Numbered from the stretch's first letter, positions 1 to 13,353 are shown. The stretch is DNA of 64,000 nucleotides from Siniperca chuatsi (GCF_020085105.1 NC_058056.1:14721929-14785928); one strand, 5' to 3'. Numbers and translations: made by a program. The notes: generated by a model from the letters alone, not told the origin.

Positions 1-386
<386 letters not shown>

Positions 387-1380
387 TTATTTTCTGTGTT
401 TATTTTAGTTTCTTGTCGCGATGCAATCCAGTGCAATCCGTCCGCGCAACACAGGCCTATAGGCTATCCACTCCACTGCAGCCCCTGATGCGCGCAGCAG
501 ATTGGGATGTTGATTGTTGGGACAATTTGTTCCTGTTGGAGATATGTCAGGCTTAAAGGGAGCCTGTGCGTTTCGGTGATTGGCTCTCCCTCTGCCCTGC
601 ACCGTGTACAGCAGAGCAGGACTGAGTTTGCAGCTCCGTTTCCTCCCCAGAGGCAGTGCGTCAGGGGCTGAAATAGGAGCGCTCCCACCTCCCGCCCCCA
701 CAGTCCCTCTCCTGCTTCAGCTGAGGGAGCAGAGCAGCACCTAAACACTAATCAATTATTACAGGCCTTTTAAAAAGCCGTATTAACATGTTCTGAATAT
801 ACATCTTCTGTAATGGTGGTGACTATATAGTTCCCAGAGTTCCCACGTGGGGCAAACCACACACTGCATCTCCATACGTTATCAGTAATCACAGTCAGTG
901 GAGGGTAAACCCACAAAAACACAAAGCTTTTCATTTGTGAAGGAGAGTTTATCCACTTTTAAAGGCTAAAACATCTTTGTGACACACTTAAAATAGGACA
1001 CCCATTTAACAGGCGGTACTACAGAGCATTTAAATAAAAACTACTGAATAAAATTTAGAATCTTAATTGATGATTTTTTGGTTATTTTTGTGTTGTTTTT
1101 TGTACCAACTGGAGGTGTATTTACTATCACAGCTGATCATAGTTGACGCCCACCACCTTAATTACATGCAGATTGAAAGTTTTTTTGTACCCCCACCTTC
1201 CATAGTCTATTAATTACTGAAGCCGTTTATTTTACGAGGTGATATAATTTATATATGTTCCAATGATAGGTGGGTCCATGCGTGCCATTACGCACGTCTT
1301 TTACATGAGAAACCTATACTACCTGCCAAACGTGTTATGGGACATAGACCACCAGTAGGAAAGCAGCCACTTAAGTGTTT

Positions 1381-1398
1381 GTGTGTGTGTGGGGGGGG

Positions 1399-1439
<41 letters not shown>
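1381..1439. repeat. Compound microsatellite (GT)n-(G)n-(GA)n
   Basis: A short GT run, an uninterrupted G run of about 11 and about 24 GA units follow one another. The GA part is a polypurine tract that could form triplex DNA. A small reading frame across it is only a by-product of the repeat. Confidence 0.97.
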
Positions 1440-1440
<1 letters not shown>

Positions 1441-2626
1441 CTGATATGAAATGCCACATGGTCTAAGCTTGCTGGACAATTTGACAAGCAGCTTCAGGAT
1501 TGGAAATAACAGACAATCGCACAAATTCAGCAGCCTTCACACTTTCACACCCAGTATAAATTGGCAAAATGGAGGGGTTTTAATGTAGGCCTTTATATAT
1601 GTATGTAGGCTTGATGTACAGCTGCAGTTGTGTTGATTGGTGAGAGTCACTTGTTTTTATACAGTCTATTTCCGCGCTTTTTGAAAATGAATATTAAATA
1701 CCGTCTGGACAGATATGTGCCCCCCCGCATCATCACGTGTTTTTGAGGAGGTCCTTCTGCAGCCTACATTTATATTTCAAGGATTAGACGGGCACCGCAC
1801 TGGCTCCAGTGTTTTCTGTGGGGTGAAACACTAAACCAATCCATTAGTAAATGAGTTCTCTGCGACACTGGTTCTTGGTGGTGCAGTTGTTGGTTTGAGC
1901 CATAAAGATCACATTTCTTTATCTGCACCAGAGTCTGAAACTAAACTCCCTTTCAATATGCTAAGGAACAACATTTGACCTGGAAAATAATATGTAACTA
2001 AACAAATTCACACAAAACGTTTTGAGAAGATGAGGCCTTTCCTAAAGGATTTTTACTATAAAGATAAAACTTTGAACTTTTGTTTTTGTGGCGACAGACA
2101 GCTGAAAAAAACAGATAATCCTATGTTCAGAACAGCTCCACTCTGTAATATCATACATGTTTAATTTAAGATTTTATGGTCAAATAAGGTTGAGATGGTT
2201 TTCAAAATACAATAAGTAAGTCCCAATATCATGTCGTCATTTGTTTAGACTACTGAAAAAATAAAAATCTAATTCAGACAGAATGAGTCATCAGGTTCGG
2301 TCAGGCCTATTTCAGCACTGAATATGCTCGTTGCGTGTAGTGTAAAATAGAAATCTGCAGGTAAAACATTATCATATGTCCACTTTTTGCATGATTTTGT
2401 TTTACTATTTATTGGATACAAGACTGGACCTGAACAGCTCATTTCCTCCTGAATGGATGGCATGTATCTCACCGTGCTGAAGTGAAAGTTTGGCTACAGG
2501 AAACATCAGATGATTGGCTGAAATACACCTGAAGTCACTATTATATGACAATACCTCCGAGGCTTTGGAGTTAATTTCAATTTTAATCAATATTTTTAGC
2601 CTGCAAAGGAACAAAAGACACATATC

Positions 2627-2665
2627 ATTTTATAATAGTGAATGAAACGTTCACTATTATAAAAT
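2627..2665. repeat. Perfect 16-bp inverted repeat with 7-nt loop
   Basis: The left arm (2627-2642, ATTTTATAATAGTGAA) is the exact reverse complement of the right arm (2650-2665), with seven bases between. It lies in AT-rich spacer DNA and no coding feature explains it. It could be the remains of a small palindromic element. Confidence 0.9.
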
Positions 2666-2838
2666 TATATTCTTGGACTTTTGCAACGATATGTTGTTTT
2701 ATAAATGTATAGTTGATTATAAAAACAGCTTCCTTTTCTTGTTTGTAGGCAGCACTGGCTCAACAAGGCCATTCATGCCATATTGCTTAAACATGATTCA
2801 ATCAGCACATCTTCTGATGTAAATGCTGAACTGCATCT

Positions 2839-3199
2839 TCAGTGGACACACGGGCTGTCAGGCCACTTTAGCTCGGGGTCTATATAGCTGCACTCGGGCT
2901 GTGTGTAAAACCTCAGTGCTTCAGTAAATGAGCTGTCTGATGAGCGGCTCTCGGGTTTCTCTAATATCTCTACCACATTGCGCCGCGCCTCCTCCTTTAA
3001 CCCGGGCAGCCCGGGGGGCGAGATTATTTCAAGATGTGGACTCTCCGCCTCCGCCTCTGCCACGGTCAGTGCTGGGCTCCTCATTCCCCGACAAGTAATG
3101 CAATACTTAGTTAGGCTATCACTCGTTACTCCTTTTAAAGTGGGACTCACAGGCAGCAGGGATTCCTTACTCTCGTTACAGGCTTCTTCTCTCCGTTAA
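2839..3199 (-). other. Unrecognised CpG-rich open frame (81 codons from its first ATG)
   Basis: On the minus strand the frame is open from an in-frame stop near 3197 to a TGA at 2839-2841. The first ATG is at 3084 and would give an 81-residue acidic peptide starting MRSPALTVAE and ending WPDSPCVH. Codon choice in the 3' half is smooth (for example ELKWPDSP), but the plus strand is also open here, which is common in GC-rich DNA. I recognise no domain and see no convincing splice site. It may be an unannotated exon, a CpG-island regulatory element or chance. Confidence 0.25.
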
Positions 3200-5822
3200 A
3201 CTCCTCTGTTGCCTCCAAAACCGCAATAACTCAGCCTGCCTCTCCTGGAAGCTCAGGGCTGCTAAAGATCATGGATGTTCCAAGTTTTAGTCATTGCTTT
3301 ACCGGAAAAACTCAAATGAGTCAGACTGTTTTCACCCCGAGAAAATCAACTTTTGCCATTTCTCATTAAACTGGTTTAATGTGAGGTAGGCCTAGGTGAA
3401 ATGGGGGTGCGTGGGCCCTTGCTTGTTGAATTATTCCACCTCATGATAGCAGTTTGGAGGTGAAAACGACATATTATTTAATGCTAGAGCCAAAAGCTGT
3501 ATTCCAGCTAGAGACATTCGTTACACCGTGCATTACTAGGGAAAGCAAATGAAATGTAACGGTGACTCTCCAGTCCTGTGGGAGAAAACGAGAGAAAGAA
3601 AAAGGCCCAACACAAACCACTTCATAAAAATGTCATCATCAAAAAAGTCCGTATTTCCAATTGGAGGGTTTATTTTTCAGAAAAAATGGAGGAAAATTGA
3701 AACGACCACTGGCTCACTGAACAGATGGTTTTCACTCTATCTAAATCCAAAGTGCTATTTCAGCTGTATCGACTGGAACAAAGCCGATACTGTTTAAATT
3801 AAGTGAAAAATGTCAGATTTAGTCCCCAGGGTTTTTTCCCCCCCCTTGAGTTTTTTGGGAGGGTTTTTGGTGACATTCAAGGGTGCCCTCTTACTGCACT
3901 GAAAAAAACATCAAAAATATTGATTTATTCATTCTGAACATCAACAACAACAAAAATGAAACACAAACGAAAGCCAAGCTTGTTTTTCAAAAGCATCCTC
4001 ACACGCCCGTGGAAATGTATTTATTTGTTTGTTTATTTTCTTATAGACTTAATACACGAATATCACAAAATACTGCAATTGGCTATTGACATTTGATGAA
4101 CTGCACATTTCTTGACGAATTCATTAATCTAATCAATAGTTTGTCATTGGCTTGCATTTTCTGGTTAATTGAAGATATCCTAAATGTGTCTTCAATTAAG
4201 AGTTAAAGCCGTTTATTCGGTGAGGTGAAAAAAAGCAGTGAAAAAAAAAAGGCTGCTCCTCTCAAAACAAAACACAACTGTTGACATGAGTGAGTTAAAT
4301 GAAATTGGAGCTGCAATTATCAGCTTAACAGAGTTTCCTGTCATGTTGGAAAATTAGACCTGGTACAAGTGCACTGGGGTTAACCCCCCATCAAAATCAT
4401 TACGCATTTCCTCAGAGGACCACCTCCACAAATATGCAATTACGGCCACGGCTTTTACAGTGCTCTGCTCGGTAAACACGCCCGGGCTTATAGACATTTG
4501 TTTTAGGGAAATTCTTTTTTTTTTTTTTTTTGCTGCAGGGCTGCAGTAAGTAAACAAACCAGGCAGGCAGACAAACACATAAACAAACAAAAGGAACGAT
4601 TTTTAAAGGTGGATGTGCTGCTACCATGTGTGCCTGCTGGCAGGGAGGGGGCGCCATGACAATGCTATCATACAAGTTGAACTTGCAAGGATGAGTTGTT
4701 GCATGTGTTTTAGCAAATGATGCGTTTTTGGAAGGCAGACAGTTGAGCAGCAGCAGGTGTGTGTGTCCAAGATCATAACTCTGCTCCTGTTACAAAGTGC
4801 TGTTTTTTTTCTCTTTGGGAAATACCATTTGACCACTTCCTTGTGGACATGATTCTGCCTCCCAGCTGCTGCCTCTCTGTGTGTGTGTTTCGTTCACACA
4901 TGCACACTTAAACCCGTCCTTATCACTTTTCTGTCCTTGTAGTCCAGAACAAACCAGTGAATCATGCTGGTTGCATCTTCCCTTCCCCACACTCGATGAT
5001 GAAGTGGACATGTGCACATACCTTCTACCCTGCCAAGCAACAACTCAATTATTTTAAGTGGAGGTAAGAGAAAAATCTACAAGGGTTGAAGATATTTGTT
5101 TTCCTTCTAGTTCATAAACACCACCTACTTTCCACAAGCTTGGAAGAGCCAGTAGTAGATTTAGTTTCTGCCAGGAGGGAGAACACCTCTCCCCATGCCT
5201 TGGCCAGTAGTGGTGGGTCTGTGCGAGCAGGCTGGTACCCGCTGACCCCTGCCCTCTCATTAGTGGGACGTGGAGCGGTGGAGTACCGTGCTCCCCAGGT
5301 CATGTTACATATGGCTTGCAGTCTGCTGCGCCGCATTAAATGTCAGCTTTGAAACCATCCGAAAGATCAGAGGTCAGTGTTTTTAATAAGGCCAGAGTTC
5401 TGGGCGAGTTCCCTCTTTTTTCTGCACACTAAAGTATGTTTTATGTTTGAAATTATGGACAAAAATGATCCACTACTATTTAGATATGGGGATGTCCGGA
5501 TTTTCACACATAAAGGAAACAGTGAACTTTAAATGAAATTCAGCAACTAGCTGTCCCCAGTCCCCATGAAAACTGTACTACACATCTTCTGTGAGGGAAC
5601 AATTGTGCTCCTTTCCTTTCTAATTTATAGGCACAATACAAAGGTGGAATTTGGAGTTTTCTGTGGCCCCCTCCCCGTGAGACCCACAGACCACGGGGCT
5701 CTTGCTGCCAATGGGATATTGTTCTGGGCTCCAACAAAGCTGTTTTCACCCCCTTCAATATTACAGGAGGAGTTACCTGATACCTAACAATCAGCTAATC
5801 CACTGCCCATGGCGACGAGGTC

Positions 5823-5836
5823 ACCTGTGCACAGGT
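5823..5836. promoter_or_regulatory. Palindromic E-box pair
   Basis: The 14-bp string ACCTGTGCACAGGT is its own reverse complement and contains back-to-back CAGGTG/CACCTG-type E-box cores. Such cores are bound by bHLH factors, including the myogenic ones. Whether it is used here is not known. Confidence 0.4.
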
Positions 5837-8191
5837 AACTTTATCCCGGTTGCCTGCCTCTCCCTCCCTTTCCTGCTAGTCTCTCCCATTTTTTCTTCTC
5901 TCTCTCTGTGCCTCAACAGTGAGCACAGACAAACAGCCTCTGTTTATTTAGGTCATCAGTTAGATCATATATAACTCCTCCAGTCAGGATCCTCCAAGAG
6001 GACAACTCTATACACTCTATCCACCACAGACACCCTGTGAATAAAATAAAATCCCCTGCTGTTCGTCCATTTGTCAAACTTTGTCTCCATCTTATCTCTC
6101 CATGCTGGTTTGGTTGGGTGCCCACTGAGTGAACAAGTATTGGATGGAAAGTCATGAATTTAAGGAGAATCCCCTCAAGCCAAGAGAGGAGTTCAGGCTC
6201 TTTTCTGGATAGAGACTCAGTGTCTGTGAGTGACAGCCCCTCAAATTCATTCTTCCACATGCTGAAGTTGGGGGGGGGGTTGTTCGGCCTTCGCTCGGGG
6301 GAAAGGCCATTGGAAAGGACTGAGCTGTGGGGAGCTGCAGACCCCCCACCCAAAAGGAGCTTCACCTCTGGAAATCTCATTGCTGTTTATTTGAATTACA
6401 GGGGCTGAGATGAGAAAAGGAGGGCTAATGAACTCCAGGTTGCCAGGCATGTGCAAACGATCACTGCAGGTTTCCAGAGAGCAGCACCAGGCTTGCTGGA
6501 TTACTGCATGCCACTTCCCAATCCCCCCACCCCCCAATCCTCCAGTTTGGCTACACAGGACTCTTAAATGTTGGGAAGACATGTGCTTTTTGTCTGGCAT
6601 AAACTTACATTCATTCCAGACATGTTGTGTCGCTAAAAATGTAAAAAAAACAACAACTCAGAGATCATTCCTTAATTTTATCAGTCATCTTGAAGCTAAA
6701 TTTATTGGAAAGAATTTAAAAAATCAGTTTTATGTTTTTATAAATATAAACTTTTATTGCAGTATGGAGATTTAGAAAAATACATTCACATAATTTCAGA
6801 TAACAAACATATAATTCAAACTAAGATTAAAAAAACAAAAGACCATCAGTTTTACTATTTGCCCACGACTCATTTTTTGGTATGTGACATTAAAGCACTG
6901 AGAATACTTCCACTGAAATGTCCATTCAAATTGATGGGATTATGTCATAAATCCTGATAAGGAAAAGTACTACTAGTCCACTTGTATGAAGACGTGTGAT
7001 GCACTGATAGATGTGCATGGTGTGAGTTGGCTGTGAGGCTGAAATGTGCTATTATGGTCATGTATGACAGCGAGGAATTAGGCTCCTGTTGTGAAAAGCA
7101 CCGGACACACTTGACAAATGGGCTCCACATTCTCTTGTCTTTCCCTCAACTGACACCCAACAAATGTGCCAGTGACAGTGGCGGTAAATCTCTGAAGCTG
7201 CGATGTCACTGCCTGCACACCAACACAAGAGCTACGACTGAGCTTCAGTGTTATTCACAAAACAAAAGCAAAAGGCACTAGTGTTCAAAACATTATGATG
7301 CCATGCAAAGAGAAATTATTACAAGCCCTTTATAGAAAAATATCATTCATGATTACTGACATTTGGAGAGACACATCAAAATGAAACAGGATATAGTATA
7401 GGATCTTCACATCTAGTTAACGTACTATGAGTTGCAGCATTATAAACAACGTATGATGAACATGTGAACCCGACAGCGTGACCTTTTGATCATCGTTCAT
7501 ATCTTGGACTCACAGGTTGGTGATGAGGCTTGAAATATGAGTCATTGCTGAAATCGTGTGCATTTGTTGAGGTGTGTCACACATGAGAAACCCTCCAACA
7601 TGAAGGCTGTTTGAAACGTGCGCGTTGTAATGTCATTATGGTAGTGCAAATACCAAAACAGACCGATGCCATTGTGTATTTTAAGTAGCAGAAAGGCACA
7701 TTCGTCTTAACTCTAGTCGCTTATTCAACACTCCTAGTTCATTTGGTATGATATAAAGCACAAAAGCAGTGACTTGAGAGGCATTCAGAGGATTTAAGAT
7801 GATTACTGAAGGACACTTTTTCCTAAATCAGCAGCTTTGTGTGTTTAAAGGCCTATTCTCTGAATGTATGTGCAGTCCTTTAGTAAAGCTGTCGCTCTTC
7901 AACCAACCATTTTCACAGAGGCTCTCTCCCTCTTCCCCCTACTGAATGACCTTTTTGGTTTGACCCAGATGACGCATTTAGTTTGGAGGAACATCCTGGT
8001 CACATGACTCCAGGAATTCCAGCACCTGCTTCTGCGGATCAAATCCACTCAACAGGAAGTAGCAGGTGTTGTCTATAAAAATGCACATTTAAACACGGCT
8101 CAATCACATACAGCAACTTCTTCTGTGAGCACATAACAGTCGTAATGTTCCTTCTTATGAACGGGGCTCTTAAAACATGTTGTAGACTTTT

Positions 8192-8197
8192 TTTATT
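8192..8197 (-). other. Candidate six4 poly(A) signal
   Basis: AATAAA on the minus strand, about 230 bases after the six4 stop codon. I saw no stronger signal between it and the stop. Confidence 0.5.
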
Positions 8198-8315
8198 TTT
8201 ATGATAAACTGATAATGCCCACCCACAGGGCTCCTCTCTGACTAGAGTGCATTGTAAAAGTCAAATGAACACAAATAATTTAACATTTAAAGGAAATGGA
8301 TGGTAAAAAAAAAAG

Positions 8316-8321
8316 CACACA

Positions 8322-8354
<33 letters not shown>
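8316..8354. repeat. CA microsatellite in the six4 3' region
   Basis: Nearly perfect CA/AC run after a short A run. It lies about 70 bases past the six4 stop codon and is probably within the 3' UTR. Confidence 0.95.
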
Positions 8355-8355
<1 letters not shown>

Positions 8356-8424
8356 AGTAAAAAGATTCACCATATCGCTGCTTGGGGCGGACATGAGTGC
8401 TTCTGCGAGGAGAGAGGTTTGAGG

Positions 8425-11400
8425 TTAAAGGTCAGCCATGTCCTCCTCCATCTGCACTGTCTGTAGTTTGGCTAACTCCTTCCCCTCCACGGCCTCCATC
8501 TCCCCACACATTGCCCGCACCATCTCATTCACGCCTCCCGAGCCCGAGCCAGCCACCTTGTTCTCTGAAAGGTTCATGTAGTTGCTGTTCATGCCAGGGC
8601 CCATCAGGTGTGAGGACCCCCGAACCTCGTGGCCCCCGAGATACTCTGTGGGCTGGAGGTGGTGGCTGCTGGGGTCCGTTTGGGCCATCAGGGGCGTGCT
8701 GACGGTGAGGGTGGTGTACACCTCTGGCTCGGTGGTGGACGAGCTGACGGCGGGGACCTCGGTGGTCGAGACGGGACCTTGGCTGGAAGGAACCTCTTCT
8801 GAGTTGGGGGCGGCGTAGCTGAGCTGACCGCTAGGGTCGAGGTGGATCCCGTGGTGGTACGAGGAGTAGACACCTCCCTCCGGAGGCTCCTTCTTGATGG
8901 ATGGCTGGCCGGCGTTACTCATGTTGTAGAGGACTGTGCTGTGGTGCAGGGACGTCATGGTCAGCTTGTCCTGCTGCTGGAACGAGTCGTCACTGGAGGA
9001 ACTCACTGCTACATTGTTCAGAGGCATGGTACCTGTGGTAATACAAGAATGTATCAATACAGTATCTCCACCTCTACCAGTTTGACTACAGTAGATCCCA
9101 TTCCCACTGCTGAATCCCCTTCTCATTCCTCACAGTATTATTCGTTTCACTTACAGCAGGCCTTGGCCCCAAAATTGCTGTTGTGTGTCTCACACACTTT
9201 GTGCTCTTTAAGCTCGACCCTGCGGTGCCCCAGAGAACGAGTGCAAAAGCCTGCCAGGACTCAACAGCAAGCTGCAATTTTCTGTTTTTCCTTATTATTC
9301 ATCCTGGTGTGGATTCTCTGCTTTATGTCAAAGTAAGTGCTGTAATGGCTTATTCCCTGTTAGTGTGTTTCATGGTCTCTGATTGTCTGAAACATATTTC
9401 CCCTCCTCCCTGCTCTGCAGATCAAGAGTGCAATGATGATGAGTGATGGTGACTTCAGAACTTGTTTTTATTCATCTCTGGGGTTTTCAAAGGACCACCT
9501 CTTCTCTGTGTGTGTGTGTGTGTGTGGCCCTTCCCTGTTTCTTCTGCTCTGTGTTATGTGTAGTATCAGCCCTTTGGGCTACGGCCCAAACACAGACAAG
9601 CCAAGAATAAAGCAGCTCAGATATATGGGGTGGACGTAGAGACCTGTTGACAAACCACCATGGACATATAGCATTGCACTGGAACAGTTAAGGAGGGCAG
9701 AGGGCACCACTGATCGGCTACCAAGATAGGAGATATAAGGAGATAACATCTATATTTTGATATAACAGTAGAGACGATTATGTCTGGATTTTTGTTATTC
9801 TAATACAGTGATAGATCTTAATTTACTATTTTCCTGGTCTTCAATGCTGCACTACATAACAGCATTACATTATAGCAAAGTGATAAACTGTAATGAATTT
9901 ACTTGACTGCTTAGAAAGGGGAAAATGAACAATGAATTAAACTAAATCATAATCAAATTGTCACATTATTAATAACTTATTCAGCCAAAATGCCAAAAAT
10001 ATTGTGAGCTTTTATTTTGTCCTTGTTGCCCATTTCTGCCTCTCTCTCTATCTAAATATAACTTTCAAGTAAACATACAAAACAAGGTTATTACAACCAA
10101 ACAGGTATGTAAGTTTTAAGTTTAAATTATTGTATAGTTTTCTGAACCCACCTTGTTGTGTGATTGTTGAGGAAGATGAGGCAGAAGACAGCTGCAGTGG
10201 AGGAAGACCTACGTCGCTGTTGAGTAATGAGCTGCCATCGCTGCCAGAGACTCCACTTGGTACCTGGACCAGACTGTAGCCACCCAGCTGCAGCGCACCT
10301 GATGAGGAGCTGAACGTGAGCACAGAGGAGCCTCCATTCTGGCCAGCCATGGTGTGAACCCCCTCCAGCTTCACCTCTGCTCCGTTCACACAGCCTGAGT
10401 AGGAGGCATACTGCAGGGCAGAGTCCTCAGCAGAACTGCCCAGTCCCTTCTCCTGACCTGTCTGCATCTGCATGTCCAGTCCAGAGCCCCCCAGCAGCAC
10501 CCCTCCAGACGGCCTCAGAGGATTGAAGGCCAAGGGCTGGATGCCCAAATTGAGCCCGTTGAAGAGGATGTTTCCAGGTGTGTGGAGGTAAGACGACCCA
10601 CCATTGTGAAACACGGTGGGGGAGTGGTTACTGGTCACTAGACTTCCGTTGTAGAGACTGTCACCGCTGGATCCAGGGGGCAGCTTGATGTCCCCGATCT
10701 GTTGGATGACCACCCCACTGTCCAGAGGCCCTGTTTGAATGGGAAGGGTCCCATGGGTGATCACCCCATCTGAGGAGTTAGAGAGGGGCCGGGGAGACAA
10801 CTCCTCCTGGCCTTTGCTGGACTCATCCTCTGTGCTGTGGTTACCATCAGATTCACTGTGGGAAAAAAGGCAGAAGAAATGACAAATGTAAACAAAAATA
10901 GTGTTATAAGCTGACTTTAAGCCACTTTTTGAATAAAAAAATGAAATAAGATAGAAAAATGTGTACGTTCCTGATAGAGATATAAGTATAAGTATAAGTA
11001 TTTTTCTCCAATTTGTGTACTTTTTTTTAGCAAAGAAAGCACTATTACAATATAAATTCAATAAAATACAATGTTGTATATTGGCCTTTATTTCCTTTCC
11101 ACCCACATCTTGCCCTTTACTGAAGAAAGAGCACACAGAGTCATGTTTGTTGCTGTGTTATTACACAGCTTTGAAGAGCAAGCTGTGTTCCTGAATGTGT
11201 GGCCCTCTCTTACCTCATGGAGAGCCGCACTGACAACAACCAACCAACGTCAACAACAGTGCAACCATTTGGCGCAATAAATGACAAAATGCCAGCACTG
11301 GTGGCTTGACAAAACAAATGGCTGAGAGTATTTAGGCTATTTTAATTTCTCCCTCAAATTTAAAATGTAATTTAAAATCCCTATTTTTCTGTTTTCATGA

Positions 11401-11594
11401 AGTCTTGAAAACGATATAGACACACACACACACACACACGCGGTAAAACGTCTCACCCCCACTTCCAGGAAAATATATAAACAAAGACTACAAATAAGAG
11501 ACGATTTGTTCATAATATCCACAGGTTATACTTATACTCACACGTAGTTTCTGAATATTTTTAGTAGCAACTTAAAGGCAATGGTTATATAATG

Positions 11595-11685
<91 letters not shown>

Positions 11686-13151
11686 CACCTCCACCAGGTG
11701 TGCGTCAGCTTTGTTCACAGAGATAGAAACATGAAAGAAGGTATATTTCTGTCTGTTTGTGTGGAGGATTATGAAATGAAAAGCAAGCGCTGTTGGAGAC
11801 TCAGAGATCCTTTTTGGTCTGAGAGGGAAAAAAGTGTTAATGAAAATGATTTATGTGCTGGGCTGGGGGCACGTGCGCGCGCGCGTGTCTGTGTGTGTGT
11901 TCACCTCTGAGTCCCTGCAGACACACAAACACACACACACACACTACAAATAGATAAGAAGAAATTAAAGTAACTTTTCAAGGCACCTTGTTAATTGCTT
12001 CATCAAAGTGGAGTGTGGGAGTTACTATGTTATTTTGTTGCTTATGGTTTCCATGCCCCTTAACACCAACACACTTGAAACCGGATCTGAATGGCAACCG
12101 CTTCATATTTCAAAACATTAAAAGCGTGCTGCAAACCCTTTTACGCATACTTTATTGTTTCTTAATTATTAACAACTAGTGATTCACACTGTCAAGTCTT
12201 ATGAGTGAGTATTGTCAGCACTGACTTGAGTGTAAATGATTGTAAACTATAGGCGCCCTTCCTCGGAATAAGCTTTCAAATACTTTGTTAAAATTAGAAT
12301 GGGTCTATTTTAATGCGCCTTTTACACAATGAACACTCAGAGAAACATTTTAATAAGTTGGTTAATAAGACTTCTGTGACTGAAGTAGTTTGTGGCTTGT
12401 TCCTTTTGTTGCCTCACCTTTTTGATTGTGCCTCGGACGGGTTTCTGTCTCTCTGCCTCCTGTTTTTGAACCAGTTGCTGACCTGGGTCAAGGAGAGTCC
12501 TGTAATCTTGGCGAGGTTTCTCTTCTCGGCAGGAGAGGGGTACCTATTCTGAGTATACAGATCCTTCAGCGCGTTTCGGGACCTTTCCTTGAAACAATAC
12601 ACAGTCTCCTCGCCGTCCCAGATAGTCCTGGGGAGAGGGTACTTTCTCCGGATTCGGTACTTGTCCACGGCGCCCAGGGGTCTCCCCCGCGCCTTCTCCG
12701 CCTCGGTGTACCGGGCTTTGTACCACAGATCTTGCAGAAAGGTGTGGTTGGACGGACTGAAACTGTGGTTCTCCAAAATACTGTACAGCTCCTGATACCG
12801 AGCCTGGTGGAAAGCAACGAGGGCTTGGGCTTTCAGGATGCTTTCGTTGCCGCGTAGCAGGTCACTCTGTGGCAGGGACCACAGGAACCTGGCGAGCCGG
12901 TCCACATTGCCCCCCTGCTGCAAAGCCTCGCAGACACACGCCACTTGCTCCGGGGAGAAAGCCAGAGACGAAGCGGCGCTCACCAACAGCTCCGTGCGCA
13001 CCGCGTCCGTGCTGGGAGTCGTGTGCTCCATGGACAACTCCGCCGCGTCCAGCGCCACAAGCTTGATGCACTCCCGCGTATCCACCTCCTTCACATTTTC
13101 CCTCTTGATGTCAGTTACTGTTGTGACTTCTCCGGCAGAAGAAGAAGACAT
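8425..13151 (-). CDS. six4: SIX homeobox 4, complete, three coding exons
   Basis: Homeodomain transcription factor that works with SIX1 and EYA proteins in muscle and sensory development. Coding exons on the minus strand are 13151-12418, 10855-10152 and 9032-8425. Donors AG|GTGAGG and AG|GTGGGT and acceptors CACAG|T and CACAG|G join in frame to give 681 aa (human SIX4 is about 780). Exon 1 carries the SIX domain (about 65-176) and a homeodomain (about 177-238) with [14 protein letters not shown]. Exons 2-3 carry the Ser/Gly-rich activation region, starting [16 protein letters not shown] and ending [17 protein letters not shown], both typical of SIX4. The start MSSSSAGE was chosen because family members begin MSSSS; an in-frame ATG four codons upstream (13163) is an alternative. 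Three PsiKxE sumoylation-type motifs are present (about residues 15, 406 and 525). Confidence 0.96.
11421..11439. repeat. Short CA microsatellite, six4 intron 1
   Basis: Ten CA units in the first six4 intron. Nothing else notable is attached to it. Confidence 0.9.
11596..11682. repeat. Compound GT-GA microsatellite, six4 intron 1
   Basis: A long GT run passes through GCGA into a GA run and ends in GGGG. It has the same GT-then-GA order as the repeat at 1381. A minor reading frame through it translates to alternating Cys-Val and Arg-Glu and is not a gene. Confidence 0.97.
11871..11944. repeat. Alternating purine-pyrimidine tract with GT and CA arms
   Basis: A CG-alternating core (about 11871-11887) is followed by a GT run and, some 30 bases on, a CA run. 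The core is the classic composition for Z-DNA, and the GT and CA runs could pair as a hairpin. Confidence 0.85.
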
Positions 13152-13353
13152 TTTTTTGTTCAAGCCTTCCCTGGTAAAGTCACTCCTCCCAGCTCGATCA
13201 GGTTACCCCCTCGCCATGCGAATGCGATCGGATATCTGACAGCAGCTGTAAGTAGATATCTCTCTCCCCTTTTCCTCCCAACGTGACTTTTACTCTGCGG
13301 GGACTGGAGCTGGAAGGAGACACACTGGGGTCTATCGGCAGGAGAGCCACGCT

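Noticed and set aside
405..748. Two overlapping minus-strand open frames upstream of six1
   Set aside because: They lie in the CpG-rich six1 5' flank, have no recognisable protein features and overlap each other in different frames.
5913..6380. 155-codon minus-strand open frame in the six1-six4 spacer
   Set aside because: Composition looks random, with no domain, no splice context and no family resemblance. It is long by chance in moderately GC-rich DNA.
11605..11910. 101-codon plus-strand frame rich in Cys-Val and Arg-Glu
   Set aside because: It is simply the translation of GT and GA microsatellites.
12426..12857. 143-codon plus-strand frame
   Set aside because: It is the antisense shadow of the six4 exon 1 SIX domain and homeodomain.
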